A stretch of 64,000 bases of DNA from CAG-390 sp045546615 (GTDB taxonomy: Bacteria; Bacillota; Clostridia; Oscillospirales; CAG-272): assembly GCA_045546615.1 (NCBI GenBank), contig JAZQDD010000023.1, positions 62,001 to 126,000 on the forward strand, read 5' to 3'. Of the stretch, positions 24,082-33,223 are shown one piece after another. Made by a program: the position numbers and the translations under genes. Under the pieces are notes generated by a model. That model did not search any database and was not told the DNA's origin. It worked only from the letters and a program-made list of their open reading frames with translations. The stretch's first letter is position 1. Every line of letters starts with the position of its first letter.

Positions 24082-24846
24082 TTATTTATTTTTTGATATC
24101 TCTTCCCTCGGCGGATTAGCCATGCCGATGTACACCATCGACAAGAGAGAAAAGACAAGTGCCTGAACGAATCCCGAGAACAGGTCGAAGTATATCGACA
24201 GCACCGCGGGAATACCTACCTGAAAGACGGGCGGAACAAACTCGAGCACCGCCTCGGGAAGCCAGCCGAATACCACCGACGAAAGTGCCGCGAGCGCACC
24301 GTAGACGATAGTCATAAGCACTCCGCCGCCCGCTACGTTGCCGAAATGACGGAACGCCATTGAGATGGGGGTGGCAAACTCGCTGATGACGTTCATCGGA
24401 GTCAGAAGCGGTATCGGCTCGGTAAAGCCCTTGAGCCAAGTAAGAAGCCCGAAATTTTTAATATTTCCGTACCACACCACGATTATAGTGGCTATCGCCC
24501 ACGCCGCCGTCGTGGAAAGGTCGGCGGTGGTGGAACGGAATATCTGTGTCATTCCGATAAGAGAGCCGAATATCGAGGAAACGAAAAGCGTTCCGATAAA
24601 GGGAACAAATCTCTTGTTATGCGCGCCCATCGTTTCAACGACCATATCCGAAAGCATTCCGACGAGCTTTTCGGCTATTACCTGCTTGCCGCACGGGCGC
24701 TTTTCGATCTTGCGCGTGAGTATAAAGGCTATCGTCACAACGAGTATTGTCACCGCAAGAAGTGACACCATAGTTTGCGTTATGTTGATGCCGCCGAGAA
24801 TGGGTATCGTGTAATATATTTTAGGGCCTGTAATATTTATATCCAT
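24082..24846 (-). CDS. atpB: F-type ATP synthase a subunit
   Basis: Stator channel of Fo. The 254 residues have five to six membrane helices. The essential Arg is in ISMAFRHFGNVAGG, and the C-terminal helices carry LFSGFVQALVFSLLSMVYIGMA. Order atpI-atpB-atpE matches other bacterial atp operons. Confidence 0.95.
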   Translation of the reverse strand: MDINITGPKIYYTIPILGGINITQTMVSLLAVTILVVTIAFILTRKIEKRPCGKQVIAEKLVGMLSDMVVETMGAHNKRFVPFIGTLFVSSIFGSLIGMTQIFRSTTADLSTTAAWAIATIIVVWYGNIKNFGLLTWLKGFTEPIPLLTPMNVISEFATPISMAFRHFGNVAGGGVLMTIVYGALAALSSVVFGWLPEAVLEFVPPVFQVGIPAVLSIYFDLFSGFVQALVFSLLSMVYIGMANPPREEISKNK

Positions 24847-24881
24847 CGCACGTCACTCCTTTCTTTGCAATTTTACCGTTA

Positions 24882-25328
24882 TCATTTATTTTTATTGCAC
24901 ACAAGCGCCGCCACGTTAAGCAACGGGCGGAAGGAAAGCAGGGGGATTATCGTGGCGATCACGTCAAAATAATCTGTCACCAGCGCAAGTATCAGCACGA
25001 CCATCATAGCAAGCGTCCTTGCCGTCTGCGAAAGCTGTATCTTTTTATGAAGCTCTGCCCTATGCTTTTCAGCGAAAGCCGCCGCCGCCTCGTCATCCAT
25101 GGGCGCATCTCCGCGCTCTGCCATAATTGCGTCAACGGCGCGGTTTACCGTAAGTGATAGAAAAAGAAAATTAAACAACACCGCGGCACAGCCGAGCGCA
25201 AGTCCCGTAAACACGCGGTAGTTCAAGCGGTCAAGCAGAAAAAACACAAGCACGGTGATCGCGGACACCGCTATCTCGCCCAAAAGCATAAGTGTCATTT
25301 CCGCCATGGGCATACCCTTTTTATTCAT
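24882..25328 (-). CDS. atpI: ATP synthase subunit I-like membrane protein
   Basis: A 148-residue protein with four membrane segments (about 12-30, 37-60, 105-122 and 125-142) and a central acidic helical loop. Position before atpB and size fit AtpI, which assists c-ring assembly and cation supply in other bacteria; sequence similarity in this family is low, so the assignment rests mainly on context. The ATG overlaps the atpZ stop by 8 nt and has GGAGGG upstream. Confidence 0.75.
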   Translation of the reverse strand: MNKKGMPMAEMTLMLLGEIAVSAITVLVFFLLDRLNYRVFTGLALGCAAVLFNFLFLSLTVNRAVDAIMAERGDAPMDDEAAAAFAEKHRAELHKKIQLSQTARTLAMMVVLILALVTDYFDVIATIIPLLSFRPLLNVAALVCNKNK

Positions 25329-25599
25329 CGGACTTGTCCCTCCAATCTCCTTTTTTATTCTGCTCTTTTTCTATTTTTTCAAAAACGCCAAGGGTATATA
25401 TGAGAAATCTCACCATGGAAAACAATCCCAAAAAAACCCCAACAAGCATCAAAGGGACGTATATCCATTGGGGCATGGAAAACTTCCATATCAAAAAATA
25501 CCCAAGACCAAAGGCAAGCGCCGCAGGAAAGATAAGGTTGAAAAAAGACTGAAATATGACGTTCATCAAAAAGAACGCATTATATATCTTTCTATGCAC
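25321..25599 (-). CDS. atpZ: AtpZ/AtpI family protein
   Basis: A 92-residue protein with two membrane helices (about 14-36 and 44-68) containing the family pattern FGLGYFLIWKF...VPLMLVGVFLGLFSMVRFLIYTL. In alkaliphilic bacilli AtpZ with AtpI supplies Mg2+/Ca2+ and aids assembly. The GTG at 25597-25599 follows GGGGTGAGG. It is the first atp gene, 25 nt after the pyk stop with no visible terminator. Confidence 0.75.
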   Translation of the reverse strand: MHRKIYNAFFLMNVIFQSFFNLIFPAALAFGLGYFLIWKFSMPQWIYVPLMLVGVFLGLFSMVRFLIYTLGVFEKIEKEQNKKGDWRDKSDE

Positions 25600-25624
25600 A
25601 GCCTCACCCCGCTTTATTGTGATA

Positions 25625-27037
25625 TCAGATATCGTCTATCTTGATAAGATTGGTCTTGCCCGTAGCTCCCGTTTGGTCGCTGCCCGTAATAACTATCTTG
25701 TCACCTTCGCAAAGCGAGAGGCTTTCGGTAGCCATCTTCTTTGCATAGTAGAAAAGAACGTCGGTGGACGTGAACTTTTCACACAGCTTGGGAGTAACGC
25801 CCCAGGAAAGCGAGAGCTTTCGCCACGTCACCTCATCGGTGGTAAGACCGATAATGTCAACGGGGGAACGGAAACGCGAGACCATACGCGCCGTCATGCC
25901 GGAGATAGTGCAGGCAACGATAGCCTTGGCGTTGATATCCATCGCCATAGCGCACGTAGCGTGAGAAACTGCGTCGGAAGAGTTCTTTATCTTGAACTCG
26001 GTGGAGTAGAATTTCGACTTGTAATCTATGCTCCTCTCCGCAGTTTCGGCGATCTTTGACATAATGGACACAGCCTCAATGGGGAAAGCTCCGGCCGCCG
26101 TCTCGCCCGAGAGCATAATAGCGCTCGTGCCGTCGTATACTGCGTTGGCAACGTCCGATATCTCCGCTCGCGTGGGACGCGGCTTGGTTATCATGGACTC
26201 TAACATCTCCGTTGCGGTTATAACACGCTTACCGAGCATACGGCACTTGGTAATGAGCTTTTTCTGTATTGCGGGGAGCTGCTCGAAGGGGACTTCAACG
26301 CCCATATCGCCGCGAGCCACCATCGTGCCGTCGCAGTACCGGCATATCTCCTCGATATTATCAATACCCGCCTGATTTTCTATCTTTGCGATAAGCTCTA
26401 TGCCCGAAGCGCCGAGAGACGCAAGATGCTCTTGCACGTCAATGAGATTTTGCTTGTTTGAAACAAACGAGCAAGCAATGTAATCAATGCCGTTTTCAAC
26501 GCCGAAGGCAATATCCTTTTTATCTTGCTCTGAAAGATACGGACGGCTAAGTACCTTGCCGGGGAAGCTCATGCTCTTGCGGCTGGACAGCTCTCCGCCG
26601 TGGCGAACAGTGCAGTTTATGCGCTTGCCGTTCACATTATTGACAACAAACGACAAAAGTCCGTTGTTGAGCAGTATGATATCGCCCGCTGAAAGCTCAT
26701 TGTGCAGATTTTCGTAATTTACGGACACCTCGCGCTGATTGCCAAGCACGTCCTCGGACGTAAAGGTAAACTCATCCCCATCGTCAAGAGTTATCTTGCC
26801 GTTCTCGAACATACCTATCCTGTATTCGGGGCCTTTGGTATCAAGCATTATCGCAATGGGCAATGACAGCTCCTTGCGCACCTTTTTGATACGGTTGATA
26901 ACGATTCCGTGTTCCTCGTGAGTTCCGTGTGAGAAATTGAGCCTTGCAACGTTCATTCCCGCAAGGCAAAGCCCGCGAAGCATCTCTTCACTGCTGCTCG
27001 CAGGTCCTATTGTACATACTATTTTTGTCTTACGCAT
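25625..27037 (-). CDS. pyk: Pyruvate kinase
   Basis: Converts phosphoenolpyruvate and ADP to pyruvate and ATP. The 470 residues show TKIVCTIGPASSSEEML, ARLNFSHGTHEEH, the catalytic IAKIENQAGIDNIEEI, MVARGDMGVEVP and TRPTRAEISDVANAVYDGTSAIMLSGETAAG. There is no C-terminal phosphohistidine-like extension. The gene leads an operon that runs into atpZ, so glycolytic and F-type ATP production share a transcript. Confidence 0.97.
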   Translation of the reverse strand: MRKTKIVCTIGPASSSEEMLRGLCLAGMNVARLNFSHGTHEEHGIVINRIKKVRKELSLPIAIMLDTKGPEYRIGMFENGKITLDDGDEFTFTSEDVLGNQREVSVNYENLHNELSAGDIILLNNGLLSFVVNNVNGKRINCTVRHGGELSSRKSMSFPGKVLSRPYLSEQDKKDIAFGVENGIDYIACSFVSNKQNLIDVQEHLASLGASGIELIAKIENQAGIDNIEEICRYCDGTMVARGDMGVEVPFEQLPAIQKKLITKCRMLGKRVITATEMLESMITKPRPTRAEISDVANAVYDGTSAIMLSGETAAGAFPIEAVSIMSKIAETAERSIDYKSKFYSTEFKIKNSSDAVSHATCAMAMDINAKAIVACTISGMTARMVSRFRSPVDIIGLTTDEVTWRKLSLSWGVTPKLCEKFTSTDVLFYYAKKMATESLSLCEGDKIVITGSDQTGATGKTNLIKIDDI

Positions 27038-27071
27038 TTTTCATACCCCTGCGTTTTATGTCTTTCTATAT

Positions 27072-27100
27072 AGTATAACACATATAAAATAATAATTCAA
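27072..27100 (-). promoter_or_regulatory. pyk-atp operon promoter
   Basis: Minus-strand TTGAAT (27095-27100), 17-bp spacer, TATACT (27072-27077). Confidence 0.75.
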
Positions 27101-27101
27101 T

Positions 27102-27130
27102 AAAAAAAGCGTACAAAAGTACGCTTTTTT
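27102..27130 (-). terminator. Terminator of the GH36 gene
   Basis: AAAAAAAGCGTAC / GTACGCTTTTTT with an AAAA loop, adjacent to the GH36 stop. Confidence 0.9.
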
Positions 27131-27131
27131 A

Positions 27132-29087
27132 TCATTTTTTTGTAATTTCTGACCCTATTATCTCGTCCACAGCTCCCATAAAGCATGGGGATTCTGCCGC
27201 TTCTGCGTAGCGATGGCGGTCTCCCACCGCAACCTTGCCGTTTTTCACGGGATAAAACGAGTATAGCGCACAAGCCTCGTAATCAAGCGATATCGGGAGC
27301 GAGTCGCCCGCGCCAAAAAGAAAATATCTGTCGGCAAAATAATCGTGGCCGAGGTATTTTTCAGCCGTCGCAACACCCGAGGGGAGCTGTGACAGCTCAA
27401 ACACGCCCAAAACAGTCTTTCCCTTTGAAAAGCCGTACGCGGCGAGTGCAAAATTCTCCCCCGCCGACGAAAACACCTTCAGCGGAACGCCCGCCGTGGC
27501 GCAATCGGTATAAAAGCAATCAAGCGTCGGTACGGCGGCTGTGTCAAACCGCCCCACGCCGCCGTTGGGAGAGGAAAGCCGAGAAAGAATTTCCGCACTC
27601 GTTCTGCCGAGCCTGTCGCTCGTGTAGACGGGGCCGCCGCTGATGGCACACGTCAGGGCGTTTGCATGCGCCCAGCCGTGGTCGGAATAAAACATATCGT
27701 AGTCGCACACGTGAAAGCGCGAGAGCATAGCCGCGCAATACACACTCTGCGTTATGTGATACGCAAGATGGTCGGGCTTTTCGGGCATATAATCACCCGA
27801 GCAACGCACGAAAACGGAGTTTTCGCGCACCATAGCCTGCTCAAGCGACGCGCCCATGCAGTTGATAAGCGCACCGTCAAAGTGCTTTTTCGCCGCCGCT
27901 TCAAGCCCCTTATGTATCACGTCGCACGCAAGTGAGCCGCGCAAGTTTCCGTCATAATACTGCGGCACATTGCCTTGGTTATCGACCTTTACAAAATCCA
28001 CGCCTTCGCCGCGCAGATACGAGAACCACTCGTCCCAGAAGCGATATACGGCATCGGCGTTATCACCAAGTAAAAGTGCACCGTTGTAGGCGGTATAAAG
28101 CTCCTCGCGGTATTTTTTAGCGTACTCATGCTCCTCGTCAAGTCCGCCCCAATGACCGTTCATGGCGCACCAAACACCCACGTGCTCCACTCCGTATTCC
28201 TCGCGCATACGCTTTACAAGCGCACCGAGACCGTCGGGAAATTTCTTTCTGTCAGCACTAAAGGCAAGGAGTCTGTTTTCACGGTAAGTAGCCCAGCCGT
28301 CGTCTATCAGTACCCACTTCGGCACTCTGCCCGCCGCGGCGTATTCGTCGAGCTTTTCAAGTATCTTTTCGGCAGATACGGACGGGCCAAAGCTCTCCCA
28401 AGTACACCAGCCCAGACCGCCGAGACGATCGGAAAAAGCAGGCTTTTGACGCTCCGCCCCTTTCTCGCGCAACGCCGCACCGACGGCGGCATCCATAGCG
28501 GCGTAAGGATCGTCGGCGCAGGATATGACGGCAAAAGCCGTCCTCACCTCGCGTGCTCCGAAAACGCGCGTGTGCAAAGCAAACGCGCCCCTCTCCAGCC
28601 TTGCCGCCGCAGAATGACTGCTGATGGGAAGCAGACAAACGTGCTTATCCCCGATCTTTGCCGAAAGACTTTCGGTATTCTGGTGCAACGCCGTCGTATC
28701 GGTGGAAAAATCGGGGTAGAGCCAGCATAGGTCGCGCTGATAGAGTGAGACCGCCCCCTCGGCGTTGAGCAGCGAAAAATCAACATTCACCGCCCCCGAC
28801 GGTGAGAAAATATAGCGTGCAAGCGACACCGAGACGGATACCGTAAGCACTCCGCCGACTTCGGTAAATATAAGCTCCGCATCCTTTGATTCTGTATACG
28901 GGGAGCTTTGAGCGCGGCAAAAACGCACCCTAACACTATCGCCCTCGCAGATAAGCTCATGCGGAATATATTTGATTCCCGAAAGTCTCACAACGCAAAG
29001 CCGCATAATCAAACTGTCGATAACGGGTACGCCGTCGGCAAAAATGCAAAGTCCGCGCTCGTTTATTTCGATAGAAAATCTTCTCAT
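27132..29087 (-). CDS. GH36 family glycosidase (raffinose synthase / Sip1 type)
   Basis: A 651-residue enzyme related to plant raffinose synthase and seed imbibition proteins, a GH36 subgroup acting on alpha-galactosides. Key stretches are LGWCTWESFG, WVLIDDGWATY, the likely nucleophile FVKVDNQGN, the likely acid/base VRCSGDYMP, and YDMFYSDHGWAHANALTCAISGGPVYTSD. There is no signal peptide, so it acts on imported oligosaccharides. The start is the ATG at 29085-29087, 8 nt after AAGGAAGG. Whether it hydrolyses or transfers galactose cannot be read from sequence. Confidence 0.85.
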   Translation of the reverse strand: MRRFSIEINERGLCIFADGVPVIDSLIMRLCVVRLSGIKYIPHELICEGDSVRVRFCRAQSSPYTESKDAELIFTEVGGVLTVSVSVSLARYIFSPSGAVNVDFSLLNAEGAVSLYQRDLCWLYPDFSTDTTALHQNTESLSAKIGDKHVCLLPISSHSAAARLERGAFALHTRVFGAREVRTAFAVISCADDPYAAMDAAVGAALREKGAERQKPAFSDRLGGLGWCTWESFGPSVSAEKILEKLDEYAAAGRVPKWVLIDDGWATYRENRLLAFSADRKKFPDGLGALVKRMREEYGVEHVGVWCAMNGHWGGLDEEHEYAKKYREELYTAYNGALLLGDNADAVYRFWDEWFSYLRGEGVDFVKVDNQGNVPQYYDGNLRGSLACDVIHKGLEAAAKKHFDGALINCMGASLEQAMVRENSVFVRCSGDYMPEKPDHLAYHITQSVYCAAMLSRFHVCDYDMFYSDHGWAHANALTCAISGGPVYTSDRLGRTSAEILSRLSSPNGGVGRFDTAAVPTLDCFYTDCATAGVPLKVFSSAGENFALAAYGFSKGKTVLGVFELSQLPSGVATAEKYLGHDYFADRYFLFGAGDSLPISLDYEACALYSFYPVKNGKVAVGDRHRYAEAAESPCFMGAVDEIIGSEITKK

Positions 29088-29151
29088 AGCTTGCACCTTC
29101 CTTTGCTTGGATTATAACTTATTCCAAAACAAAAGTCAAGCATTCAAGAAA

Positions 29152-29178
29152 ACACGCCGCAGACGCGCGGCGTTTTTT
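29152..29178. terminator. Terminator hairpin downstream of the spoVAC-like gene
   Basis: ACGCCGC / GCGGCGT stem (29154-29160, 29167-29173) flanked by A and T runs; it can serve the minus-strand gene ending at 29178. Confidence 0.7.
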
Positions 29179-29621
29179 CAAAGCAGTCCCGATATCCACA
29201 AAACGAATCCGTAAATTGTTCCCGCAAGCGTGCCGTAAAGCAACACAGGTCCCGCAACGGTGAATATCTTCGCTCCGAGCCCAAGCACAAAGCCTTCATC
29301 CTTGCTGTCGATGGCGGCAGACGCTACCGAATTGGCAAATCCCGTGATGGGAACGAGAGTCCCCGCGCCCGCAAATTTTGCCACGTCGTCAAAATAACCG
29401 AACGCGGTAAGCAAAACAGCCGCCGCCACAAGAACGAGCGAGGTGACAAGCCCCGCATCCTCCTTTGCCAATCCAAGCACCTCGGAAAGCTGACGTATAC
29501 CCTCCCCCGCGGCGCATATCAGTCCGCCAACCAAAAAGGCATGAAAGCAATCTCCCAAAAGCGACGAAGCGGGCGCGTGCGCCTCGACGTATTTTTTATA
29601 TTCTGCACGAGTCATTTTCAT
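29178..29621 (-). CDS. spoVAC: SpoVAC-like membrane protein
   Basis: SpoVA proteins form the channel that moves dipicolinic acid in spores. The 147 residues match SpoVAC in length and motifs: YKKYVEAHAPASSLLGDCFHAFLVGGLICAAGEGI, FGYFDDVAKFAGAGTLVPITGFANSVASAAIDSKDEGFVLGLGAKIFTVAGPV, and four to five membrane helices. It stands alone; spoVAD and spoVAE are not next to it. That could mean the others lie elsewhere, or that this is an isolated paralogue. GGAGG is 8 nt before the ATG. Confidence 0.85.
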   Translation of the reverse strand: MKMTRAEYKKYVEAHAPASSLLGDCFHAFLVGGLICAAGEGIRQLSEVLGLAKEDAGLVTSLVLVAAAVLLTAFGYFDDVAKFAGAGTLVPITGFANSVASAAIDSKDEGFVLGLGAKIFTVAGPVLLYGTLAGTIYGFVLWISGLL

Positions 29622-29757
29622 TTTTTAGACCTCCATTTTCCATTTTCATTCTTCCCCGAAAAGTGCGCAATTATAACAAAAATCCGAGGCGATGCGAGAG
29701 CACGGAACAAAGTTTGATTTTTTGCGCTTGAGGGACGAAAAAAATCGCAAAATCTGC

Positions 29758-29820
29758 TTGATTTATGTCTTTATTTGAGTTATAATTATATGGATTATAC
29801 TCGAATAGTTTACCTATTCG
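29758..29820 (+). promoter_or_regulatory. Promoter and leader hairpin of the dCMP deaminase operon
   Basis: TTGATT (29758-29763), 17-bp spacer, TATAAT (29781-29786). The inverted repeat CGAATAG-N5-CTATTCG (29802-29820) lies in the early leader and could be an operator or RNA hairpin. The rest of the 29622-29892 gap shows nothing else I can assign. Confidence 0.7.
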
Positions 29821-29892
29821 GAAGAAAAAGCCAAAAATGGCTCGCATTCACGGATAAAATCTCCATACATAATGCCGAAAGGAAATAAAAAT

Positions 29893-30384
29893 ATGCTTGA
29901 AAGGATATCCAAGGAAAATTACTATCTTGACATCGCCCAGACCGTTTCCGAGCGAAGCACCTGCCTTCGCCGCCGCTTTGGCGCGGTAATAGTCAAGAAC
30001 GATTCCATCATCTCCACGGGCTACAACGGCGCGCCGCGCGGCCGCGCCAACTGCAACGAGCTTGGCTCGTGCTACCGCGACACCCTCGGAATTCCCCGCG
30101 GGGAAAGATACGAGCTTTGCCGTTCCGTTCACGCCGAGGCTAACGCCATCATCGCCGCTCCGCGTGAGCAGATGCTCGGCGCGACCGTATATATGTGCTG
30201 TACCTCCCCATCCGACGGCTCGGTTATGGCGGGAACTACAAGCTGTATGATGTGCAAGCGCCTTATTATAAATGCAGGCATTGAACGCCTCGTCGTCCGC
30301 GACGATGCGCAAAACTTCCGCGTTATCAATGTCAGCGATTGGATAGAAGACGATGATTCTCTCGGCGGAAAGCTGGGATATTGA
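29893..30384 (+). CDS. Deoxycytidylate deaminase
   Basis: Deaminates dCMP to dUMP for thymidylate synthesis. The 163 residues have the zinc-binding HAEANAI and CMMCKRLI (Cys-x-x-Cys) motifs and the FGAVIVKND...STGYNGAPRG start typical of the family (ComEB/DCD1). The ATG at 29893 has AAAGGA upstream; an in-frame ATG at 29872 does not. First gene of a seven-gene operon running to the DnaI homologue. Confidence 0.92.
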   Translation: MLERISKENYYLDIAQTVSERSTCLRRRFGAVIVKNDSIISTGYNGAPRGRANCNELGSCYRDTLGIPRGERYELCRSVHAEANAIIAAPREQMLGATVYMCCTSPSDGSVMAGTTSCMMCKRLIINAGIERLVVRDDAQNFRVINVSDWIEDDDSLGGKLGY

Positions 30385-30393
30385 GGTGAAATA

Positions 30394-31017
30394 ATGAAAA
30401 CGTTTCAAAAAATTGCATCATTTCTTTTAATTCTTGTCATGCTTGCGACAACAGTCTCCTGCAGTTCGGGACTCGTTTTTGATAAAGGCAAAATTCTCGA
30501 TTCCAAGACGGGGATCTACTACGACTACGCACCGAACACATACGAGGCGATAGCTATCTCCAACGCTATATACTCCGTATGGGAGCAAAACGACGTTGAG
30601 GTGGCTTACCACGCTATCGAGGGACTCTCCACCAAGGAATATCTCGTGGATGAGTACGGTTACATCATCTGCGCAGAGGACATGGAGTTGCCCGACCTTA
30701 ACGGCTTTGCCCCCTCGTCCGCCCTTATCTGTACCAACACCGAGGTCGCCGTTTCCATAGGCGAGATAAATGAAAAAGCCAAGGTATTCGCCCTCGTTGA
30801 ATTATACATGAACGGCGAAAGCGTGAATTTTGAAAATACCGCTATCGACACTTTGGAAGTAAAATTTATTTCCGAAAAATATCCCAACCTTTACTTCAAC
30901 CTTTCCGTTATGATCGAGGAAGATAACAGCGTTTATCTATGGAACCGCGATAACGGAAAATATATAAACGTCGGCGATATGCTTGACGAATACATCGAAT
31001 CTTATCTTTCTAATTGA
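30394..31017 (+). CDS. Lipoprotein of unknown function
   Basis: I do not recognise the mature domain. The 207 residues begin with a lipoprotein signal (KTFQKIASFLLILVMLATTVSC, lipidated Cys at about 23) followed by a soluble domain with alternating strands and an acidic character. It is exported and membrane-anchored. It follows the dCMP deaminase gene by 9 nt with a GAGGTGA site and precedes rimI, so it is co-transcribed with housekeeping genes although no functional link is obvious. Confidence 0.85.
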   Translation: MKTFQKIASFLLILVMLATTVSCSSGLVFDKGKILDSKTGIYYDYAPNTYEAIAISNAIYSVWEQNDVEVAYHAIEGLSTKEYLVDEYGYIICAEDMELPDLNGFAPSSALICTNTEVAVSIGEINEKAKVFALVELYMNGESVNFENTAIDTLEVKFISEKYPNLYFNLSVMIEEDNSVYLWNRDNGKYINVGDMLDEYIESYLSN

Positions 31018-31035
31018 TCCCACAAGGAATACGCT

Positions 31036-31491
31036 ATGAACAATAAATTTAACACCGTGGCATTTAGTGCCGCACACATCTCCGAAGCCGCCGAGATCGA
31101 AAGACTCTGCTTTTCAGAGCCATGGTCCGAGGAGGCACTCGGCTATATGTACTCCTCTCCGCACGCGTACGCGGTTGCTTGCGTTGACAGCGAAAGCGGA
31201 CGTGTTGCCGCATACGGCGGACTTGAATACGTGCTTGATGAGGCAGAGCTTACCAACATTGCCACCCACCCAGATTTTCGCCGTCAGGGCTGCGCAAATG
31301 CGGTGACTGACGCCCTTGAACGCTTCGTTAAGCTGCACGGCGTAAAACGTATATGGCTTGACGTACGCGTCTCAAACGAGCCCGCCATCGCTCTTTACCG
31401 CAAGCTCGGATTTGAGGATGCGGGCGTGCGCAGACATTTCTACCGCTTCCCCACCGAGGACGCACTTCTAATGGTAAAGGAGCTGAAATAA
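31036..31491 (+). CDS. rimI: Ribosomal protein S18-alanine N-acetyltransferase
   Basis: A GNAT acetyltransferase of 151 residues with LCFSEPWSEEAL near the N-terminus, the acetyl-CoA loop HPDFRRQGCANAVTDAL, and VRVSNEPAIALYRKLGFEDAGVRRHFYRFPTEDALLMVKEL at the C-terminus, all typical of RimI. Its stop overlaps the start of tsaD by one base (TAATG), the usual rimI-tsaD neighbourhood; tsaB and tsaE are not here. Confidence 0.92.
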   Translation: MNNKFNTVAFSAAHISEAAEIERLCFSEPWSEEALGYMYSSPHAYAVACVDSESGRVAAYGGLEYVLDEAELTNIATHPDFRRQGCANAVTDALERFVKLHGVKRIWLDVRVSNEPAIALYRKLGFEDAGVRRHFYRFPTEDALLMVKELK

Positions 31492-32507
31492 TGCTTATTC
31501 TCGGAATTGAGACCTCCTGCGACGAGACCTCTGCGGCTGTCGTATCGGGCGAGGGCGGCACTATCCGCGTGCTTTCCAACGTCGTAGCATCACAGATAGA
31601 AACACACCGTCTCTACGGCGGAGTAGTGCCCGAAATAGCGGGACGCGCACATATCGAGGCAATTTCCTCGGTCGTGGACGAGGCGCTCACTACCGCAGGC
31701 GTTACACCGCGCGAGCTTGATGCTGTTGCCGTAACGTCTCACCCGGGTCTTATCGGCGCATTGCTCGTAGGAGTTAATTTTGCCAAGGCGTTCGCCTATG
31801 CAAATTCCCTGCCCATAATCCCTATAAATCACATACACGCACACACGGCGGCAGCGTATATATCCGCCCCCGACCTCAAACCGCCGTTTCTTTCGCTCGT
31901 CGTGTCGGGCGGTCACACGTCCTTTTATCACGTCACGGACTACACGCACTACACCGAGATAGGAGCTACGCGCGACGATGCCGCAGGCGAGGCTTTTGAC
32001 AAAGTTGGGCGCGTTATCGGTCTGCCGTATCCGGGCGGCGCGGCACTTGATGCGCTGGCACACGAGGGCGATGCCACAGCCGCCGCCAAGAGTATCGACC
32101 TGCCATCTCCCGCGCTTTCGGGGGATAATCTTGATTTTTCCTTTAGCGGTCTTAAAACCGCCGCACTGAACTACCTCAACGGTATGCGCCAGCGCGGTGA
32201 GGAGATAGACCGCGCCGCATTCGCCTCGGCATTCACCGCCGCGGTGGTAGGAGCGATAACGAAAAAAGTCCCCTCGGCGCTTAAAGCATCGGGCTGTGAC
32301 ACGCTCGTTCTTGCCGGCGGAGTTGCCGCAAACTCGCATCTGCGTGCGGCTCTTGAGGCTACTTGTCACAAGGCGGGGGCGCGGCTGATACTGCCAGATC
32401 GCAAGCTCTGCGGCGATAACGCCGCTATGGTCGCCGCACAGGGTGTTTTTGAATTTATCGCGGGGAATTTTTCCGACACATACCTTAATGCCTCCGCCTG
32501 TGATTGA
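31491..32507 (+). CDS. tsaD: tRNA N6-adenosine threonylcarbamoyltransferase
   Basis: Transfers the threonylcarbamoyl group to A37 of ANN-decoding tRNAs with TsaB and TsaE. The 338-residue ASKHA-fold protein shows ILGIETSCDETSAAVV, the metal-binding HIHAH, SLVVSGGHTSFY, the GEAFDKVGRVIGLPYPGG motif and LAGGVAANSHLR. It is translationally coupled to rimI. Confidence 0.96.
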   Translation: MLILGIETSCDETSAAVVSGEGGTIRVLSNVVASQIETHRLYGGVVPEIAGRAHIEAISSVVDEALTTAGVTPRELDAVAVTSHPGLIGALLVGVNFAKAFAYANSLPIIPINHIHAHTAAAYISAPDLKPPFLSLVVSGGHTSFYHVTDYTHYTEIGATRDDAAGEAFDKVGRVIGLPYPGGAALDALAHEGDATAAAKSIDLPSPALSGDNLDFSFSGLKTAALNYLNGMRQRGEEIDRAAFASAFTAAVVGAITKKVPSALKASGCDTLVLAGGVAANSHLRAALEATCHKAGARLILPDRKLCGDNAAMVAAQGVFEFIAGNFSDTYLNASACD

Positions 32508-32536
32508 GGCTCTACTTAAAAATTTGGAGTATTATT

Positions 32537-33223
32537 ATGAACGGTCAAAAAAATACCGAAAAATACGTATCCTCCGCAACCATAAAACGACTGCCGAGAT
32601 ATTACAGATATCTGCGCGATCTTCTTGACAGGGGCATTACCAAGATAAGCTCCGCCGCGCTGGCACGGCTGATGGACATCACCGCCTCGCAGATACGCCA
32701 AGACCTCAACTGCTTTGGTGATTTTGGTCAGCAGGGCTACGGCTACAACGTGGAGTATCTTTATAATGAGATAAGCGACCTTCTCGGCGTAAACGAGTCC
32801 TATAACGCCGTCATCATCGGCGCGGGAAACCTCGGACGTGCGCTCGTGCGCTCGCCAATGTTTTCACGCAGAGGCGTAAAGCCCATTGCGATGTTTGACG
32901 TGGAATGGAGCATAATCGGCTCTAATATATCGGGAATACCCGTACTTCACACCTCGTCCCTCGCTAATTTCTGCCGAGAGCGCGATGTTCATATAGGAGT
33001 GCTTACGCTCCCGAAGCAGTACGCCGACGATGCCATGAAGAGCCTCATCGATGCGGGCGTCAAGGGCATTTGGAATTTTACAAGCATCGAGCCGGGTGAG
33101 GTGAAAAACCATGCCATCGTGGAAAACGTCCACCTTGGCGACTCCCTGATGACTCTTTGTTACCGTATGCGCGACGCGCAAAACGAAGAAAACGCAAACG
33201 ACGGAGACGAAAGTGAAAGCTGA
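32537..33223 (+). CDS. rex: Redox-sensing transcriptional repressor Rex
   Basis: Rex binds DNA when NAD+ is high and releases it on NADH. The 228 residues have an N-terminal winged helix (SAALARLMDITASQIRQDLNCFGDFGQQGYGYNV) and a Rossmann domain (VIIGAGNLGRAL) ending in a domain-swapped C-terminal helix. The ATG at 32537 has GGAG 8 nt upstream. The position after tsaD, inside an operon with primosome genes, gives no direct clue to targets. Confidence 0.95.
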   Translation: MNGQKNTEKYVSSATIKRLPRYYRYLRDLLDRGITKISSAALARLMDITASQIRQDLNCFGDFGQQGYGYNVEYLYNEISDLLGVNESYNAVIIGAGNLGRALVRSPMFSRRGVKPIAMFDVEWSIIGSNISGIPVLHTSSLANFCRERDVHIGVLTLPKQYADDAMKSLIDAGVKGIWNFTSIEPGEVKNHAIVENVHLGDSLMTLCYRMRDAQNEENANDGDESES

